Program-made: the position numbers and the translations under genes
Source: Streptomyces sp. NBC_00377
GTDB lineage: Bacteria > Actinomycetota > Actinomycetes > Streptomycetales > Streptomycetaceae
DNA: 64,000 nt
Assembly: GCF_036075115.1 (NCBI RefSeq)
Contig: NZ_CP107958.1
Span: 1,984,001-2,048,000, forward strand
Reading direction: 5' to 3'
The notes under the pieces: generated by a model
The model's database searches: none
What the model saw: only the letters and a program-made list of their open reading frames with translations
Told to the model about the DNA's origin: nothing
Shown: positions 1-8,417 of the stretch, piece after piece
Layout: every line of letters starts with the position of its first letter
Numbering within the stretch: position 1 is the stretch's first letter

Positions 1-291
1 GGCGTACGGTTCGTCGGCATCGACACACGCGACAACGACGGGGCGGCCAAGGCCTTCGAGCGGAGCTACGGCATCACGTACCCCAGCTTCCGCGATCCCG
101 ACGGCAAGCTGCTCCTGGGCTTCAACGGCCGCATCCCGCTGTCGGCGGTCCCCAGCACCGTGTTCATCGACCGCACCGGCCGGATCGCCGCGCGCATCAT
201 CGGCGCGACGACCTACACGACACTGAGCGAACTGGTGAAGGACCTCGCCGCGGAGCAGGCGGAGACGAACGCCGGAGGTGTGACCAAGTGA
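1..291 (+). CDS. TlpA/redoxin-like protein, C-terminal part
   Basis: The reading frame is open from the first base and ends at TGA 289-291, giving 96 residues. Visible stretches are [20 protein letters not shown], a proline-containing segment ([13 protein letters not shown]) and a helical C-terminus. This is the C-terminal half of a thioredoxin-like redoxin of the TlpA/ResA kind; the active-site CxxC would lie upstream of the window. Such proteins reduce apocytochrome c or cupredoxin thiols outside the membrane. The stop overlaps the ccdA start by 4 bp, so the two are translationally coupled. CcdA is the usual electron donor for TlpA proteins, which supports the call. Confidence 0.8.
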   Translation, partial: GVRFVGIDTRDNDGAAKAFERSYGITYPSFRDPDGKLLLGFNGRIPLSAVPSTVFIDRTGRIAARIIGATTYTTLSELVKDLAAEQAETNAGGVTK

Positions 292-1061
292 CGCTCGCCG
301 CCGGTGTCGGCGAAACGGTCATGGCAGGCCCACTCGCCGCCGCACTCCTCCTGGCGCTCGCCGCCGGGGCCCTTTCCTTCTTCTCGCCCTGCTGCCTCCC
401 CCTGGTTCCGGGCTACCTCTCCTACGTCGCCGGAATGTCCGGCGCGGGTGCCGCCGAGGCGGCGAGGCGCACCGCGCGATGGCGGGTCATGGCCGGCTGT
501 CTGCTCTTCGTGGTCGGCTTCGCGGCCGTCTTCACCAGTTACGGCGCGCTGTTCGGCGGAGCGGGCGCCGCCCTGCTGACACACCAGCGGACGCTGGGCA
601 TCGTGCTGGGCTCGCTCACGATCGTGCTGGGCCTGGTCTTCGCCGGGCTGCTCGACAAGCTGCCGTGGACCGGGTTCAGCTGGCGGCCCTCCTTCCGCCC
701 CGGCGCTGGGCTCGCGGGGGCGCCGCTGCTCGGAGCCCTCTTCGCGATCGGCTGGACGCCGTGCATCGGCCCCACCCTCGCCGCCGTCCTGTCCCTGGCG
801 GCCGACAGCGCGAGCGCGGGACGCGGAGCCGCCCTCTCGTTCACCTACAGCCTCGGTCTCGGCATCCCGTTTCTGCTCGCGGCGGCGTCGTTCGACGGCG
901 CGATGCGGCGCTTCACCTGGGCCCGGCGCCACGCGCGAGCGGTGATGCGCTTCGGCGGAGTGCTGCTGGTGGCAGTAGGCGTCATGCAGGTGACGGGCTG
1001 GTGGGGACAGCTGATCGCCCGGCTCCAGACCCTCATCACCGGTTTTCAGCTTCCGCTGTGA
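288..1061 (+). CDS. ccdA: Cytochrome c biogenesis protein CcdA (DsbD family)
   Basis: The protein has 257 residues and about six membrane segments. It carries the two CcdA cysteine regions: [15 protein letters not shown] near residues 33-47 (Cys35, Cys36) and GWTPCIGPT with Cys159. CcdA passes electrons from cytoplasmic thioredoxin across the membrane to extracytoplasmic TlpA/ResA-type thioredoxins. The GTG start at 288 overlaps the preceding stop by 4 bp; an ATG at 321 is a possible alternative start. The second Cys (35-36 is CC) is slightly unusual for this motif. Linkage to a TlpA-like gene, a cupredoxin and a nuo-like cluster suggests a respiratory or copper redox role. Confidence 0.88.
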   Translation: MTLAAGVGETVMAGPLAAALLLALAAGALSFFSPCCLPLVPGYLSYVAGMSGAGAAEAARRTARWRVMAGCLLFVVGFAAVFTSYGALFGGAGAALLTHQRTLGIVLGSLTIVLGLVFAGLLDKLPWTGFSWRPSFRPGAGLAGAPLLGALFAIGWTPCIGPTLAAVLSLAADSASAGRGAALSFTYSLGLGIPFLLAAASFDGAMRRFTWARRHARAVMRFGGVLLVAVGVMQVTGWWGQLIARLQTLITGFQLPL

Positions 1062-1106
1062 CCCCCGAGCCGCCCTGCTCGACCTGGCACCGGTTCCCGA
1101 GTTAAT

Positions 1107-1119
1107 CTAAATTACTTAG
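1107..1119. promoter_or_regulatory. CTAA-N5-TTAG palindrome, copy 1
   Basis: The sequence is CTAAATTACTTAG in an AT-rich patch 55 bp upstream of the small membrane protein gene at 1175. The same 13-bp inverted repeat occurs at 2498, 4635 and 15211, each time in a GC-rich background and upstream of a + strand gene. It looks like the operator of a dimeric repressor; BlaI/CopY-type regulators would be a plausible class, but no regulator of this kind is in the window. Confidence 0.6.
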
Positions 1120-1174
1120 TAGAAAAGTCGTTCGGCGGGCCCACGCGCGAGCCTCCGCCACCGGGAGGTCCCTC

Positions 1175-1375
1175 ATGCCTCAGCTCCTGTATCCGCTGCT
1201 TCTGCTGGCCTGCCCGCTCGGCATGGGCCTGATGACCTGGCTGATGCTGCGCGGCGGCGCGCACAGGGGGCGAGCCGGGTCGCCCGTCACCCGCGCCGAA
1301 CTGGACGAGCTGCGCAGGGAACTCGCCGATCTGCGCGCCGCCCGCGAGGACACCGGCCAACCACTGCGGAACTGA
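1175..1375 (+). CDS. Small membrane protein with coiled-coil tail
   Basis: A 66-residue protein with one N-terminal membrane segment (residues about 3-24) and a charged, leucine-rich tail (LDELRRELADLRAARED) likely to form a short coiled coil. The GGGAGG ribosome site lies 8 bp before the ATG. The gene follows copy 1 of the CTAA-N5-TTAG element. Size and layout resemble the small membrane partners of cytochrome biogenesis loci, but I do not recognise the family and assign no function. Confidence 0.6.
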   Translation: MPQLLYPLLLLACPLGMGLMTWLMLRGGAHRGRAGSPVTRAELDELRRELADLRAAREDTGQPLRN

Positions 1376-1458
1376 GAAGGTTTCCGCCACCCGAACGTGA
1401 TCGTGTGGAGTCGACCAGGGGGGGCATGCCTGATGAGGGCAGCAGACAGGAGACGTCA

Positions 1459-2202
1459 GTGTTGAAGTCGGGGGTCAAGCGGCTCTTGGGACGTGCTGGA
1501 TTCGACATCGTGCGCAGTACCAACAACCTGGGGGGCGTCGACGACTTCATCCCGTTCGAGGCAACGATGCGGGCTGCGCGGGCGGCCGGCCTGTCGGTCG
1601 GTGACCACATCGACGAGGTCATGAACGGGACGCCTGGCGCCACCCAGTCCACCATCGATGAACTACGCACTCTCGGCGTCTTCGCTGCCAACCCGAACAC
1701 GGTGCTGGAGATCGGCCCCGGGTCCGGACGATACCTGGAGAAGACGCTGAAGGAGTGTTCACCAGACCGCTACGAGATCTACGAGACGGCAGCGCCCTGG
1801 GCCGACTACCTGGTGGACACATTCGGCGTGGTCGCCCAGCCGACCGCGGGATGCAGTCTCGCCCCGACACCCGGCGGCAGCATCGACCTCGTTCAGGCCC
1901 ATAAGGTCTTCAACACCGTGACCTTCCTCTGCGCCGCCCGCTACTTCTACGAGATGGCACGCGTCACGCGACCCGGCGGTCGGATCGTCTTCGACGTAAT
2001 GACAGAGACCTGCCTGGACACGGCCGCGGTACACACCTGGGCGACGCAGGGCGGAGACGGGCACGGCTCCTACCCAGCTGCCATGCCTCGCCGGACGTGC
2101 GTGGACCTCTTCGCGACCCTCGGCTGCAGCCTTGAGGCCAGCTTCCTTGCGCCCATGGGCATCGCCTCCACGGAGGTGCTTGTCTTCGGAAAGGGGGCTT
2201 GA
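1459..2202 (+). CDS. Class I SAM-dependent methyltransferase
   Basis: A 247-residue protein from the GTG at 1459, which has AGGAGA 5 bp upstream; in-frame starts at 1405 and 1426 lack a comparable site. The glycine-rich motif VLEIGPGSGRYLEK is methyltransferase motif I, and the protein keeps a Rossmann-like continuation (SIDLVQAHKVFNT, ARVTRPGGRIVFDV). The substrate is unknown. It lies between redox genes and shows no overlap with them, so a functional link is not implied. Confidence 0.75.
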   Translation: MLKSGVKRLLGRAGFDIVRSTNNLGGVDDFIPFEATMRAARAAGLSVGDHIDEVMNGTPGATQSTIDELRTLGVFAANPNTVLEIGPGSGRYLEKTLKECSPDRYEIYETAAPWADYLVDTFGVVAQPTAGCSLAPTPGGSIDLVQAHKVFNTVTFLCAARYFYEMARVTRPGGRIVFDVMTETCLDTAAVHTWATQGGDGHGSYPAAMPRRTCVDLFATLGCSLEASFLAPMGIASTEVLVFGKGA

Positions 2203-2497
2203 CTCTTGAGCCGGAGACCGACAGGTCGATGGCCGCGGCGGCAGTTATCGGGCGCAGCCCTGCTCTTCGCCACCGCCCTCTACGACCGCGCACGCCTGCT
2301 CACTGCGGCCAGACCCTCCTGCCCCTCCTCGCCGGCCTCGGGGACGGCACTCGGCGCCGGAGGCCGAGGAGCGGTGATGTACCGGCCCGCTCCGACACGG
2401 ACGGATCGAGGGGTGCGGCTACCAGCAGATGAGCGGTCGTTCGGGGTCACCGCCTTGACCGGCCTCACCGACTGGGGTCACCTGACCGCCATTGTTA

Positions 2498-2510
2498 CTA
2501 AGTTAGTTAG
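2498..2510. promoter_or_regulatory. CTAA-N5-TTAG palindrome, copy 2
   Basis: The sequence is CTAAGTTAGTTAG, 103 bp before the chosen start of the CPIC membrane protein (10 bp before an in-frame ATG at 2520). It sits in the 410-bp stretch 2203-2612, which otherwise shows no supportable gene; short frames there lack ribosome sites and recognisable sequence. Confidence 0.6.
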
Positions 2511-2612
2511 TGGATTACGATGGCGGTCGAGTCGTCGGCCGGGGGGCCGCTCCCAGGCGGACCCCCGTCGCCTGGTCCGCCGGTCGGCGACCCGATCATG
2601 AGGAGCAGTTCC

Positions 2613-3068
2613 ATGCGTACCTGGCCAGCCCGCAGATGGGCCGTGGCAGCAGCTGTCACCGTGATTGCGGCACTGGTCATCGGAGTCCCGACGGGCGTAG
2701 TGCCGACTCCCTTCTACACGCGCATGACCCCGGTGCTGTGGTGGAACTACCCGGTGTGGCTGGTCAGCTCCGTGCTCGAGGGGCTCCTCGTGGCCACGTA
2801 CTTGCGTGTCGGCTCGACCGAAACGGTCGGAACCGCGCCGCCCGAGCGCCCCCGCACGACGCGCGCTCTGGGCGCGGGTTTGCTGTCGGCCTTCGCGGTC
2901 GGCTGCCCGATCTGCAACAAGCTCGTGGTGCTGGCGATCGGGGTGAGCGGCGCTCTGTCGTACTTCGCGCCGATCCAGCCGGTGCTCGCGGCGGCCTCCG
3001 TGGCTCTGCTGGTCCACGCACTCCTGCGGCGGCTGCGCACCGCGAACGTCTGCCAAGTGGCTTCGTGA
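2613..3068 (+). CDS. Membrane protein with CPIC motif
   Basis: A 151-residue protein from ATG 2613, with AGGAG at 2601-2605. An in-frame ATG at 2520 would add 31 low-complexity residues. About four membrane segments are visible, with the motif GCPICNKLVVLAIG (Cys98, Cys101) at the start of a helix. A CxxC at a membrane interface fits thiol-disulfide or metal relay chemistry, in keeping with neighbouring TlpA, CcdA and cupredoxin genes. The family is not one I can name. Its TGA overlaps the start of the lnt remnant by 4 bp. Confidence 0.6.
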   Translation: MRTWPARRWAVAAAVTVIAALVIGVPTGVVPTPFYTRMTPVLWWNYPVWLVSSVLEGLLVATYLRVGSTETVGTAPPERPRTTRALGAGLLSAFAVGCPICNKLVVLAIGVSGALSYFAPIQPVLAAASVALLVHALLRRLRTANVCQVAS

Positions 3069-4651
3069 AGATAGGCCCTTCGCGCGCCCGGCGCCCCGGC
3101 CCGGCCACGCTCCGATCCTGGACGGCCGCTGCCACTGGCGGCCTCCTCCTCTACGCCACGTTCCCGCCGGTCGGCTTGTCGTTCCTGGCTCCGCTAGGCC
3201 CAGCCCTTCTGATCCTGGCGGTCCACGACCGCCGCGTCAGGTCCGCCTTCACCGCGGGCGCCCATCTTCGGTACGGCCCTCTTCGCCCCGCTGATCGTCT
3301 GGCTAACGAACCTCGGCGTACTGCCCTGGCTCGCCCTCATGGCGGTCCAAACCCTGTTCGTCGCGCTCGCCGCGACACTGCTCCCCGCCTGCTCTCACTG
3401 CCGGGCTGGCCGCTGCGCACCGCGGTGAGTGGCCCTGGAGGGGGTCCGCAGCCGGGCTCCGCTCGGCGGCTTCCCCTGGGGACGGCTCGCGTTCGCGCAG
3501 GCGGATGCCCTTCATGCCGGCTGGGCCGCTGTCGGTGGCGGCCCAGCCCTCTCCTTCGTCGTCGCATCCCTGGGGTCACTGCCGGTGTACGGCGTGACGC
3601 CCAGGCGGGGTGGCCGCCGAACAGTCGGCACGGTCGTATGTCCCGGCATGGCCGCCCTGGTCACGGCGCCGCTCACCCTCTCCGGCCCGGAGACATCAGG
3701 ACCGAACGCCGTGGTCGCCGTCGTCCCGGCAACGTCGACCGCGAGCGCACGCTGGGAGAGCAGGCCCGGTGCGCGGCGTCGCGGAGAACCACGCCCGCGA
3801 AACCAGGGCCCTGGCCGACGCCGTACACCGGGGCGAGGTCCCGCCTCCGGCCGTCGTCCTGTGGCCGGAGAACTCCCTCGATGGCGATCCGGGACGCAGT
3901 CCGGAGCTCGGCTCCCCGGTCGCCGATTCGGTCCGGGAACTGGAAAGCCCGCTCCCGATCGGCGTGATGCTGGAAGCTCCCGGCCGCCGGGCCCACAACG
4001 CCGATCAGCTGTGGCTGCCCGGCCAGGGCCCGGTTTCCTCATACGCCAAGCGCCAGCTCGTCCCCTTCGGCGAGTACATCCCGGCCCGCTCGCTTCTGGG
4101 CGGCGTCGGCGCCCTCCAGCTGATCCCCGCGACCTCCTGCCGGGCACCTCGACGGCCCCGCTGGCGGCCAGGCGGGTGCGGCTCGGTGACGTGATCTGCT
4201 ACGAGATCGCGTACGACGACCGGTTCTGCGACACCTTAGAGGCAGGTGCCAACCTCCTCGTCGTCCAGACCAACAACGCGACGTACGAGCGCGGCCTGCA
4301 AGCCGGGCAGTCCGAGCAGCAGCTCGCGATGACCCGGATCCGCGCGATCGAGTACGGCCGGGCCGTCGCGCTGGCGTCGACGAGCGGAATCAGCGCCGTC
4401 GTCGCGCCGGACGGGCGTGTCATGGACCGGCTGGGGACCTGGCGTGGCGGCCACCTGGTCGAGCGCGTGCCCCTCTCTTACGGGCTCGGCCTGTCCGATT
4501 GGCTCGGCGTGTGGCCCGAGGTGCTGCCGGGTGCGCCATTCTGGTCGGCCTGGCCCTCTCACTGCGTCGCTCGCGGCACGCCGCAACCGCACCTCAGAGC
4601 CCCATTTCCACGCCTGAGCATGACCAGCTATTTACTAATCTACTTAGCTGA
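3065..4651 (+). pseudogene. lnt: Apolipoprotein N-acyltransferase remnant (multiple frameshifts)
   Basis: Lnt-like sequence is spread over all three + frames. It starts at GTG 3065 (GGLLLYATFPPVGLSFLAPLGPALLIL), shifts near 3260, again near 3380-3430, near 3720-3770, near 4135 and near 4560. All three parts of the nitrilase-fold catalytic triad can still be read: Glu in WPEN at 3868, Lys in YAKRQLVPFGEY at 4048 and Cys in ICYE at 4197, but not in one frame. Lnt would add the third acyl chain to lipoproteins after Lgt and LspA. Intact neighbours on both sides argue against poor sequence quality, so this is a decayed gene. Confidence 0.82.
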
Positions 4652-4663
4652 CTCTTCTATAGT
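4635..4663 (+). promoter_or_regulatory. CTAA-N5-TTAG copy 3 over the lgt promoter
   Basis: CTAATCTACTTAG occupies 4635-4647. TATAGT at 4658-4663 is a good -10 hexamer ending 6 bp before the lgt ATG, with no ribosome site between, so the transcript is probably leaderless. The palindrome then covers the -35 and spacer region, the classic place for a repressor. Confidence 0.6.
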
Positions 4664-4669
4664 GACGGT

Positions 4670-5533
4670 ATGGAACTCGCCGCACTGCCCAGCCCCTCTA
4701 CCGGGGTACTTCACCTGGGGCCGATCCCGCTGAGGGCGTACGCCTTCTGCATCATCCTGGGCGTATTCGTCGCCGTCTGGCTCGGCACACGGCGCTGGGT
4801 GGCACGCGGCGGCAAGAAGGAGACGATCGCCGACATCGCCATCTGGGCCGTGCCCTTCGGGATCATCGGTGGCCGCCTCTACCACGTGATCACCAGCCCT
4901 GACACATACTTCGGCGCAGGCGGCGAGCCCATCAAGGCTCTGTACGTCTGGGAGGGCGGCCTCGGCATCTGGGGCGCCATCGCGCTTGGCGGCTTCGGTG
5001 CCTGGATCGGATGCCGTCGGCACGGTGTCCCGTTCCCGGCGTACGCGGACGTGGTCGCGCCGGGTATCGCGCTCGCGCAGGCGATCGGGCGCTGGGGGAA
5101 CTGGTTCAACCAGGAGCTCTTCGGGCAGCCGACCACGCTTCCGTGGGGCCTGGAGATCTCCCCGGACAAGCGACCGGAGGGCTACATGGACGTGGCGACG
5201 TTCCACCCCACCTTCCTCTACGAGTCGCTGTGGGACGTCGGCGTCGCGGTACTGGTCATCTGGGCGGGTGCGCGCTTCGCCCTGGGCCACGGGCGGACCT
5301 TCGCCCTCTACGTGGCCGCTTATACCGTCGGCCGGTTCTGGATCGAGTACCTGCGCATCGACGAGGCCCACCACTTTTGGGGCCTGCGACTCAACGACTG
5401 GACATCGATCGTCGTGTTCGCCGGCGCCGTCACGTACCTGGTGGTTTCGGCCCGGCGGCGCCCGGGCGTGGAGGACATCTCAGCGACTGACGCCGTGGCG
5501 GACGCCGCCGAAGCAGAGAAGGCGAGCGCATGA
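4670..5533 (+). CDS. lgt: Prolipoprotein diacylglyceryl transferase
   Basis: A 287-residue polytopic membrane enzyme that moves diacylglycerol from phosphatidylglycerol to the lipobox cysteine of prolipoproteins. Diagnostic features are the Lgt signature GRWGNWFNQELFG (near residues 142-154), GGLGIWGAIALGG upstream of it, and HPTFLYESLWD downstream. Length is normal. The C-terminal tail is acidic and alanine-rich. The start is an ATG directly after a -10 element, so it is probably leaderless. The cupredoxin lipoprotein two genes downstream is a natural substrate. As streptomycetes usually carry a chromosomal lgt, this may be an extra copy. Confidence 0.95.
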   Translation: MELAALPSPSTGVLHLGPIPLRAYAFCIILGVFVAVWLGTRRWVARGGKKETIADIAIWAVPFGIIGGRLYHVITSPDTYFGAGGEPIKALYVWEGGLGIWGAIALGGFGAWIGCRRHGVPFPAYADVVAPGIALAQAIGRWGNWFNQELFGQPTTLPWGLEISPDKRPEGYMDVATFHPTFLYESLWDVGVAVLVIWAGARFALGHGRTFALYVAAYTVGRFWIEYLRIDEAHHFWGLRLNDWTSIVVFAGAVTYLVVSARRRPGVEDISATDAVADAAEAEKASA

Positions 5534-5781
5534 GTGGCAACAACAGCATCAGGCACAACAAACTCAAGGTCGGAAAGCTGCACACCCGGTCCGTGCCGAA
5601 CCGGATCTTCGGCTGGTCTCTGTTCTGGCTGAGCATCGCGGTCGTCGTGGTGAACTGGATCGAGGAGTTCAGCGAGCTCGAAGTGCTCCCCGGCGGCCAT
5701 TCCGTGTTCTACCTGGCGGGCGGCACCCTGGCGGCCGTCATCGGGCTCTGGCGGGCGGGCGTCATGGACGCGAAGTCGTAA
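5530..5781 (+). CDS. Small two-helix membrane protein
   Basis: An 83-residue protein with a basic N-terminus and two membrane segments (about residues 26-42 and 57-74). Its ATG overlaps the lgt stop (ATGA), so it is translationally coupled to lgt. No family is recognised. Its position between lgt and a lipoprotein suggests an envelope role, but this is context only. Confidence 0.6.
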   Translation: MSGNNSIRHNKLKVGKLHTRSVPNRIFGWSLFWLSIAVVVVNWIEEFSELEVLPGGHSVFYLAGGTLAAVIGLWRAGVMDAKS

Positions 5782-5905
5782 CCGAAGGCACGATCCGCCC
5801 CTGAACAAGGCGGACCATACATCCGTATCTCCCATAGAGGGCCTCTCGTGGCAGACAGAGACAAGCCCGGCGGCTCGCAAGCGGGCTCCGAAGGGGATGA
5901 GCCAT

Positions 5906-6322
5906 ATGGCGATCTCGACACGACTCGCACTCCGCACGACGGCGCTGGCGTTCTCCGGCGCTCTTGTCCTGGCAGCCTGCTCCAACGGCGGGGACGGAGG
6001 CGGCCAGGCGAACGAATCGGGCGGCGCGACCAAGACCGAACTCGCGACGCAGGTGACCGTCACCGAGACCGAATACGCGCTGAAGTTGTCTCGCACCTCC
6101 TTCGCGCCAGGCACGTACACCTTCACGGCCGACAACGCCGGCCGGGCCGCGCATGCTCTGGAGGTCGAGGGACCCGGTGTGTCGGAGGCCGAGACCAGGA
6201 CGATCCAGGGCGGCGAGAAGGCGACAGTGACCGTGACGCTCCAGAAGGGCAGCTATGAGCTGTACTGCCCCGTGGGCGGCCACAAAGGGCTTGGCATGGA
6301 GCAGCGCATCGAGGTCGGCTGA
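5906..6322 (+). CDS. Cupredoxin-like lipoprotein
   Basis: A 138-residue protein from ATG 5906 (AAGGGGA 8 bp upstream; an in-frame ATG at 5897 lies inside that site). It has a signal peptide with lipobox LAAC (Cys25), a Gly/Asn-rich linker, then a plastocyanin-like domain. Candidate type 1 copper ligands are His83 (AAHALEVEG), Cys121, His126 and Met131 (YCPVGGHKGLGM), in the correct order and spacing. It is probably a membrane-anchored copper or electron-transfer protein outside the cell. It follows lgt and precedes the nuo-like cluster, so it may be a redox partner of that cluster. Confidence 0.85.
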   Translation: MAISTRLALRTTALAFSGALVLAACSNGGDGGGQANESGGATKTELATQVTVTETEYALKLSRTSFAPGTYTFTADNAGRAAHALEVEGPGVSEAETRTIQGGEKATVTVTLQKGSYELYCPVGGHKGLGMEQRIEVG

Positions 6323-6462
6323 GGCGCATCGGCCGCCGCCTCCTGGGCACTGAAGAAGGAACGGACGCTGATCGCGGTGTCGCGCATTCCTCCGCCAGCG
6401 TGTGCTTGGCATGATGCGTCACGGCGGTAACCGGGTGAGGGCCCATTACGGGAAGGGACCGC

Positions 6463-6819
6463 GTGGAGAGATCCGACTGGCAGCCAGTACTGGTGCTCTT
6501 CGTACTCATCGTCGCGGCGGTCGTTCTCCTGCACGCCGTCTCGATCGCGCTGCGAGCAATCCGTGAACCGCTGCGGACCGGCCCCTTCAGCGGAGGCCTC
6601 GAACCGGAGGAACACGCCCTGTCCCGGTTCCACGTGCGCTGGTACCCGGTCACGATGGTCTTCCTCGCCTTCGACATGGAGATGCTGTTCATGTACCCGT
6701 GGACGAAGGTGGTCTCGGCGGTCGGTACGAGCGCGGTCGTCGAGATGTTCCTCTTCCTGGGCATCCTGCTGGCGGGTGTCGGCTACGCCTGGCGCGAGGG
6801 GGCGTTCCGGTGGAGTTGA
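6463..6819 (+). CDS. nuoA: NADH-quinone oxidoreductase subunit A (NuoA-like)
   Basis: A 118-residue, three-helix protein with NuoA features: PFSGGLEPEEHALSRFHVRWYPVTMVFLAFDMEMLFMYPW. The loop normally holds a conserved Cys between helices 1 and 2; here it reads PFSGGLEPEE with no Cys. A GTG start is preceded by GGAAGGGA. It is the first gene of a tightly packed cluster to 15010. NuoA sits at the junction of the membrane and peripheral arms of complex I. Confidence 0.88.
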   Translation: MERSDWQPVLVLFVLIVAAVVLLHAVSIALRAIREPLRTGPFSGGLEPEEHALSRFHVRWYPVTMVFLAFDMEMLFMYPWTKVVSAVGTSAVVEMFLFLGILLAGVGYAWREGAFRWS

Positions 6820-8417
6820 GGCCCGGGATGGTACGGGCGGCGGTGTCTCGGCCTGGAGTCCTGCTGGTCGTGGTCCCGGGGGCGACGCGGGAACGGCTCG
6901 TGGTCGAGGCCGAGTTGGTGCGGCGGGGCTGGCCCTGCGTTACGGTGCCGGCGGACGCGGATCTCCTCGTGCTCCTGGGTGATCTCGGTGTCGACGGGAG
7001 CGACTGGGTCGAGAACGTGTGGGGCGGCATTCCGGCGCCCAAGGCGCGGGTCCAGATCACGGATGCGGAGCAGGCCGCCGGCCTACTCGATCGCGGGCTG
7101 GCCGAACTTGGACGCGGTGTGCGTCCAGTGGCGGTGGCGAGTGGCCGGAACAGCGGGCCTGACGGTCAGGAATCCCATAGCGACCATGAGGCGCACGGTG
7201 TCGAGGGTGGCCACGCCGCGCACGTCGGACACGAAAACCATGGTTCGCACGAAGACCATGGTTCGCACGAGGACCGAAACGGTCACGGCGAACACGGTGA
7301 CACTCCCCATCCGCGCCATCCCGATCACACCGCTCACGAGACACACGATCACACCGGCGGACATGCCCAGCACGCCCATGGCGGCACTCCCACCCAACAC
7401 ATGGGCCAGAGCGCACACGACGGCCATGCCGAACACGGCCAGCACAGCGAAGGCCACCCCGACGGGCATGGCGCACACGGAGACCACGGTCAGCCGCAGG
7501 GCCATGGCGGCCAGCACGACGACGGTGGACACGAGAACTATGACGGCCACGGAGGGCATGCGGGGCACGGCGAGCACGACATGCACGGGGGCCACGGCGA
7601 CCACGCGGGACATGACATGGGAGTCGTGGACGGACTCCCCATGGCGGACCGAGCCGATGACCGCGACGAGCTGCGCCTGGACCGACTGCACATCCCGCTG
7701 GGGCCGGCTCTCGCCGACTGGCCCTCGGGTCTGGTGCTACGGCTCACTCTGCAGGGCGACATCGTCCAAGAGGCGACCGTGGAGCAGGTGCCGACTCCCC
7801 CGTCCCCACAACCGCCTTTCTGGAACGAACCGTTCCTCCACGCCGCCGCGGGCGAACGGATTCCGAAAGGTGACGCGGCACGACGGCTGTGTGCCGCGCA
7901 TCTGGACAGTCTGGCCAGGTTTTTCGCGGTGGCAGGGTGGGCCGACATGGCGGCTCGTGCCGGATACGTGCGTGATCGCGCTCTCACAGGCGACGCGGCA
8001 GCCGAACTCTCGTCGCTCGTACGTCCCTTGATCCGTCGGGCCGAGCGTTCGCGGACGCTGCGCTGGCTGACCGCAGGTCTGGGACCGCTGCCTGCCGAGC
8101 AGGCCCGGCGGCACGGTGTCACCGGCCCCGCGCTGATCGCCGACGGGGACGCTCACGACCGCATGCTCGTGTGGCTCGACGCGGTCGGGTGGAACGCGGC
8201 AGCGGTCGACGGCGTGGAGGTCCTGGACGCGGCCCAAGTGGTCGGCCCCCGCGGTCACGTCCTGGGTGCGGTGCCCGGCTCGCGGGCTCTGTTGGACGTC
8301 CTGCCGGGACTGCTCGGCGGCGCCGAGTTCGCGTGTGCGCGGATCATCGTCGCGAGCCTCGACCCGGATCTCGACGAGCTGACTCATGTATCAGCAGCGG
8401 GGATGGTCCATGGCTGA
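6810..8417 (+). CDS. Histidine-rich NuoB/NuoD-like fusion protein
   Basis: A 535-residue protein (GTG 6810 with GAGGGGG 7 bp upstream; ATG 6828 is the alternative). Three parts are seen. Residues about 7-110 (VLLVVVPGATRERL, ADADLLVLLGDLG, IPAPKARVQI) recall the NuoB fold but lack its four Cys ligands. Residues 123-268 hold 41 histidines in GH, EH and DH repeats. Residues about 280-535 recall NuoD: LHIPLGPALADWPSGLVLRLTLQG, then LRWLTAGLGPLPAEQARRHGVTGPAL, matching NuoD's RTRGVGVIS-x-EDAL-x-GVTGP region. It is therefore probably a degenerate peripheral-arm subunit with no Fe-S cluster N2, carrying a metal-binding linker. The domain assignments are my inference from pattern. Confidence 0.68.
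   Translation: MELRPGMVRAAVSRPGVLLVVVPGATRERLVVEAELVRRGWPCVTVPADADLLVLLGDLGVDGSDWVENVWGGIPAPKARVQITDAEQAAGLLDRGLAELGRGVRPVAVASGRNSGPDGQESHSDHEAHGVEGGHAAHVGHENHGSHEDHGSHEDRNGHGEHGDTPHPRHPDHTAHETHDHTGGHAQHAHGGTPTQHMGQSAHDGHAEHGQHSEGHPDGHGAHGDHGQPQGHGGQHDDGGHENYDGHGGHAGHGEHDMHGGHGDHAGHDMGVVDGLPMADRADDRDELRLDRLHIPLGPALADWPSGLVLRLTLQGDIVQEATVEQVPTPPSPQPPFWNEPFLHAAAGERIPKGDAARRLCAAHLDSLARFFAVAGWADMAARAGYVRDRALTGDAAAELSSLVRPLIRRAERSRTLRWLTAGLGPLPAEQARRHGVTGPALIADGDAHDRMLVWLDAVGWNAAAVDGVEVLDAAQVVGPRGHVLGAVPGSRALLDVLPGLLGGAEFACARIIVASLDPDLDELTHVSAAGMVHG

Noticed and set aside
3065..4651. Treating the lnt region as sequencing error only
   Set aside because: Five or more shifts within 1.6 kb while flanking genes are perfect fits gene decay better; resequencing remains the test.
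6699..6828. Earlier start of the His-rich gene inside nuoA
   Set aside because: It would overlap nuoA by over 100 bp and adds a sequence unlike NuoB; GTG 6810 has a good ribosome site.
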